Position numbers and translations under genes: made by a program. DNA of 64,000 nucleotides from NCBI GenBank assembly GCA_964563135.1, contig CAZLWV010000015.1, positions 1-64,000 of the forward strand, given 5' to 3'. The first letter of the stretch is position 1; each line of letters opens with the position of its first letter. This DNA is from JAAYAY01 sp964563135 (GTDB lineage Bacteria; Planctomycetota; Planctomycetia; Pirellulales; Thermoguttaceae). This document shows, in pieces, positions 61,502 to 64,000 of this stretch. Below the pieces are notes generated by a model. It did no database searches. It was not told where the DNA came from and worked only from the letters and a program-made list of their open reading frames with translations.

Positions 61502-64000
61502 TAGAGGAATACCTCGTAATAGGCATAGTCCAGCGGCGGCTCCAGATCATTGATGTGGCTTCCCGTCGTCCAATAGACTTTCACGGTCTCGAAAGCAGTC
61601 GCCTCGTAGAGCAGATCGAGACTTCCGCCGCCGACTGTCGACAGCCGGCCGACGTTCCCCGTTCCGCTCAGATAGTCGTCGCCGGCCGTATCGTGCAGTT
61701 TTGCGATATCCGCGCCGCCGAAGCTCGCTTCCGCATACACCGCGTCGAAGGCCCTGGCGGTCACGTTCAGGAGGTCATCATCGAGGCTCCGGAAAGTAAC
61801 CTTGTGGCTGCGGCCACGGAATTCGTCCCGACCGGGTGAATCCTGCAGGCGGGCCACATCGTAGCCGCCTGCGGCATGGGCCAGCACCTGGGTGAACCCG
61901 CTAACCGTACGCGTCACGCCGCCCCCGGCCATCCTGGTCGATTCGTACGAGGATGTCAGGAGATCATCCCCGGCGGTGCCGTAGAGAACGGCCAGATCAT
62001 TGCCACCGTATAACGCCGTCGATTCGACCTCTTCGAAACCTTTGGCCCGGAAATAGAACGAACCGCCTCGCAGGAGACTGATATCGTCCTTCCCTTTGAA
62101 CTTGTCGTCCTGCATCGTGTCGTAGATCGTGGCCCGATCGTGGCCGCCGTTGAGGCCGTAGGCATGCGCAATGCGGAAGCCGTGAATCTCATGGGAATAC
62201 CCGGGACCCTCATACCTGACCAATCCCAGGCCGGCAATGAATGTCTCATCGCCCGGTGAATCCCGCATGAACACCGCGTCGATCCCTCCGCCGCTCGATG
62301 CATAGTTCGACTCGATATTTGTCGCCGAGATCCTGTAGGTCGGATCTCGCGATTCCCCTTCCGGCACGTATTCGCGATAGAGCCCCGACGTGGGATCCAG
62401 ATCGAGCCGGTCGGCCTTCGTGCCGCCATCGAAGGTCACGTCGTCGTCGCCGTCGGCTGCATCAATCGCGATCTCCTCCATCTGCAGCACGGAACCGTGA
62501 ACGACGCCTTCCACGAGTTCGCCCTGGAATGGGCCAAGATTGAGCTGGCTATCGGCGTCCGTCCCCTGGATCTGGGCCGTGTCGTACCCTTCTCGCCCGT
62601 CGAACTCCATCATGGCTGTGCTGGAGAATTCGACTGCGAAATTGGCGCCGCTGATCGCGCCGGCCAGCGTCGCCATGTCGATCTCGACCGTGTCGTCACC
62701 GTCGCTGCCCAGCACTCCGATCGAATCGCTGCCGCCTCCGCCGTCGAACGTCGTCGTTACCAGCGTCCCCCCGGGAAAGGACAACTCATAGTCGATTCCG
62801 TTGACATCAACCACGTAGGGCGAATCGACCTCCAGCACAAGATCGTCGCTTTCGTCGGTGCCGTGGACCGTGATCGAGTCGGCTTCCTGCTCCACCAGGT
62901 TGCATATGCGCACGGTTACATGCATGGCAAGATCGTTGAGCTCCACGTAGAACCGGTCCCCCGCCTCGGCCTCGTAGTCGACTCGGCTGGTCTCGTCGGC
63001 AACTTCCGTAAGCCCTCCGTCGTCGTTACGGAGGTACAGCCTCAGGTCCAAACCGCCGGGCGAACCGAAGTCGTCCAGTTCCACCGTCACCCACCCATCG
63101 TACATGGCGTCGAAACAGTACCACAGTTCGTCGCCGAACGCCGACTGGTCCGCGAGATCCACAAAGTCCACCACGCCCAGGTTCGTGGGAGGCTTGAAGA
63201 TCGTGGTCGCGCCAAGCAGGCTGTTTGGCGCGGAGACGTTTCCGGGCCAGAGAGTGATCTCGTGTTCCCACGAGGCGTCGCTGGGGTCGATGTTGAGAAC
63301 CTCCCCGTTCGTGCGATAGCCTCGCAGTTCGGGGCCTGGCCCGTACGTCATTCCGTAGATGTCGGAGTATCCCAGATTGCCTACCACGGCGTAACCCGAG
63401 TGGTCTGAAGGAATCCGAAGCAGGTGGCCACTGAGAGTCGTCAGATAAACGTTCCCGTCTTCGTCCGCCGTTACGTCTCCCGCGGAGTCGTAAGACCCGA
63501 GATTCACCAGGCGCGTGGCGTCCGCCGAATCCTCGTCGAGCGAGTAGAGGTAATTGGCCTCAAACAAGCTCGGGTAGTCGCATCCCGTCGCCAGAAGCGT
63601 CCCATCCGCTGCGAATTCCAGCCCATTGAGCCGTACGCCGCTGTTGTTCGTCGCCACCCAGCCGATCTGCACCGGATTGACGAAACCGCCCGGATTGTCG
63701 AAATCAACCTCCAGTTCGTAGAGAATGCTCGACCCATCGGCCGGACCTGCGACACCGAACACGCGCCCCGACGGTGAGATGGCGATGTCGAACAGCGCCA
63801 CCGATGTGGTCGCAAGCGTATCCGCCCGCCCAGCCCCCTCGACATCTGCAACCATCACGTTGCCGTTCAGATCGCTGATGAGAAAACCGGACCAATCGGC
63901 GCTGAGCGCTGTCGCGGCTGGGGCCGCCTCCCCAGCAAAACCGGCATCGCCAGCCAGCATCCGGCGACTCTCCAGGCCCTCACAACGCAGCCGCCTTTGC
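61501..64000 (-). CDS. Large extracellular repeat protein with LE-x-R-x-ML N-terminus (5' partial)
   Basis: At least 832 aa. The frame continues past the window edge, so the first codons are missing; the codons before the internal Met at 63960 read RLRCEGLESRR, then ML, the planctomycete LE-R-[LM]L motif. Residues ~30-280 are beta-propeller-like (VMVADVEGAGRADT, NVYLTTLSGHLLR). A pre-peptidase-C-like or sugar-binding domain follows (~285-370, WYCFDAMYDGWVTVEL). The C-terminal part repeats a ~65-residue unit ending in segments such as IYDTMQDDKFKG, LYGTAGDDLLTS, LQDSPGRDEFRG and LHDTAGDDYLSG. These match the gene at 52311-55472. Its stop codon overlaps the MITE-like element. Confidence 0.85.
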   Translation of the reverse strand, partial: QRRLRCEGLESRRMLAGDAGFAGEAAPAATALSADWSGFLISDLNGNVMVADVEGAGRADTLATTSVALFDIAISPSGRVFGVAGPADGSSILYELEVDFDNPGGFVNPVQIGWVATNNSGVRLNGLEFAADGTLLATGCDYPSLFEANYLYSLDEDSADATRLVNLGSYDSAGDVTADEDGNVYLTTLSGHLLRIPSDHSGYAVVGNLGYSDIYGMTYGPGPELRGYRTNGEVLNIDPSDASWEHEITLWPGNVSAPNSLLGATTIFKPPTNLGVVDFVDLADQSAFGDELWYCFDAMYDGWVTVELDDFGSPGGLDLRLYLRNDDGGLTEVADETSRVDYEAEAGDRFYVELNDLAMHVTVRICNLVEQEADSITVHGTDESDDLVLEVDSPYVVDVNGIDYELSFPGGTLVTTTFDGGGGSDSIGVLGSDGDDTVEIDMATLAGAISGANFAVEFSSTAMMEFDGREGYDTAQIQGTDADSQLNLGPFQGELVEGVVHGSVLQMEEIAIDAADGDDDVTFDGGTKADRLDLDPTSGLYREYVPEGESRDPTYRISATNIESNYASSGGGIDAVFMRDSPGDETFIAGLGLVRYEGPGYSHEIHGFRIAHAYGLNGGHDRATIYDTMQDDKFKGKDDISLLRGGSFYFRAKGFEEVESTALYGGNDLAVLYGTAGDDLLTSSYESTRMAGGGVTRTVSGFTQVLAHAAGGYDVARLQDSPGRDEFRGRSHKVTFRSLDDDLLNVTARAFDAVYAEASFGGADIAKLHDTAGDDYLSGTGNVGRLSTVGGGSLDLLYEATAFETVKVYWTTGSHINDLEPPLDYAYYEVFL

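Noticed and set aside
1..64000. tRNA, rRNA and CRISPR arrays
   Set aside because: Reading both strands I found no tRNA-like T-arm/acceptor combination, no rRNA segment and no regularly spaced repeats. A tRNAscan-SE or Infernal run would settle this.

Overview
The window is GC-rich DNA from a planctomycete, most likely of the Pirellulales type. This rests on several lineage-typical features: a DUF1207 protein, secreted proteins opening with an LE-x-R-x-[LM]L motif, Gly/Met-rich protein tails, a giant TPR/alpha-2-macroglobulin protein, a DUF1573 protein and a BamA with a long Pro-rich linker. No rRNA, tRNA, CRISPR array or intact transposase gene was found. Two runs of 10 Ns (1639-1648 and 22000-22009) show that the sequence is a scaffold of draft contigs.

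Layout. 1-6.4 kb: the 3' part of a TPR/DUF2135 protein, then minus-strand tsaD, an S41 protease, a DUF1207 protein and a thiamine-binding protein. 6.6-10.7 kb: the glycolate oxidase operon glcDEF. 10.8-16.2 kb: a NeuD-like acetyltransferase, a 65-aa protein and a large BamA. 16.5-23.1 kb: a minus-strand information-processing block. Read in transcription order it is glmU-like, prs, rplY/ctc, pth, rpsF, ssb, rplI, dnaB; rpsR is absent from its usual place. 23.4-27.7 kb: argB-argD-argF-rph. 27.9-31.2 kb: an epimerase and glgB. 31.3-34.9 kb: three minus-strand proteins whose folds are recognisable but whose catalytic residues are altered (RNase H-like, AnmK-like, peptidase C26-like). 35.6-45.8 kb: an OleA/FabH-like synthase and a 2944-residue TPR-macroglobulin-STN protein. 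45.9-49.7 kb: minus-strand ffh-rpsP-trmD-rplS-yraN, without rimM. 50.4-64 kb: surface and extracellular functions, including a DUF1573 protein, an ACT-domain protein, two LE-R-LL repeat proteins, a Wza-like export lipoprotein, a nucleotidyltransferase-HD protein and an SDR.

The most unusual elements are non-coding. A family of about 105-bp elements with 15-bp inverted ends occurs three times. In one copy the element ends supply the stop codons of both flanking convergent genes. A strong promoter lies immediately before a perfect intrinsic terminator in front of argB. A palindromic REP-like unit lies at 32.5 kb. The N-gap inside prs is best explained as two overlapping contig ends: removing 70 bp restores a 322-aa PRPP synthetase frame.
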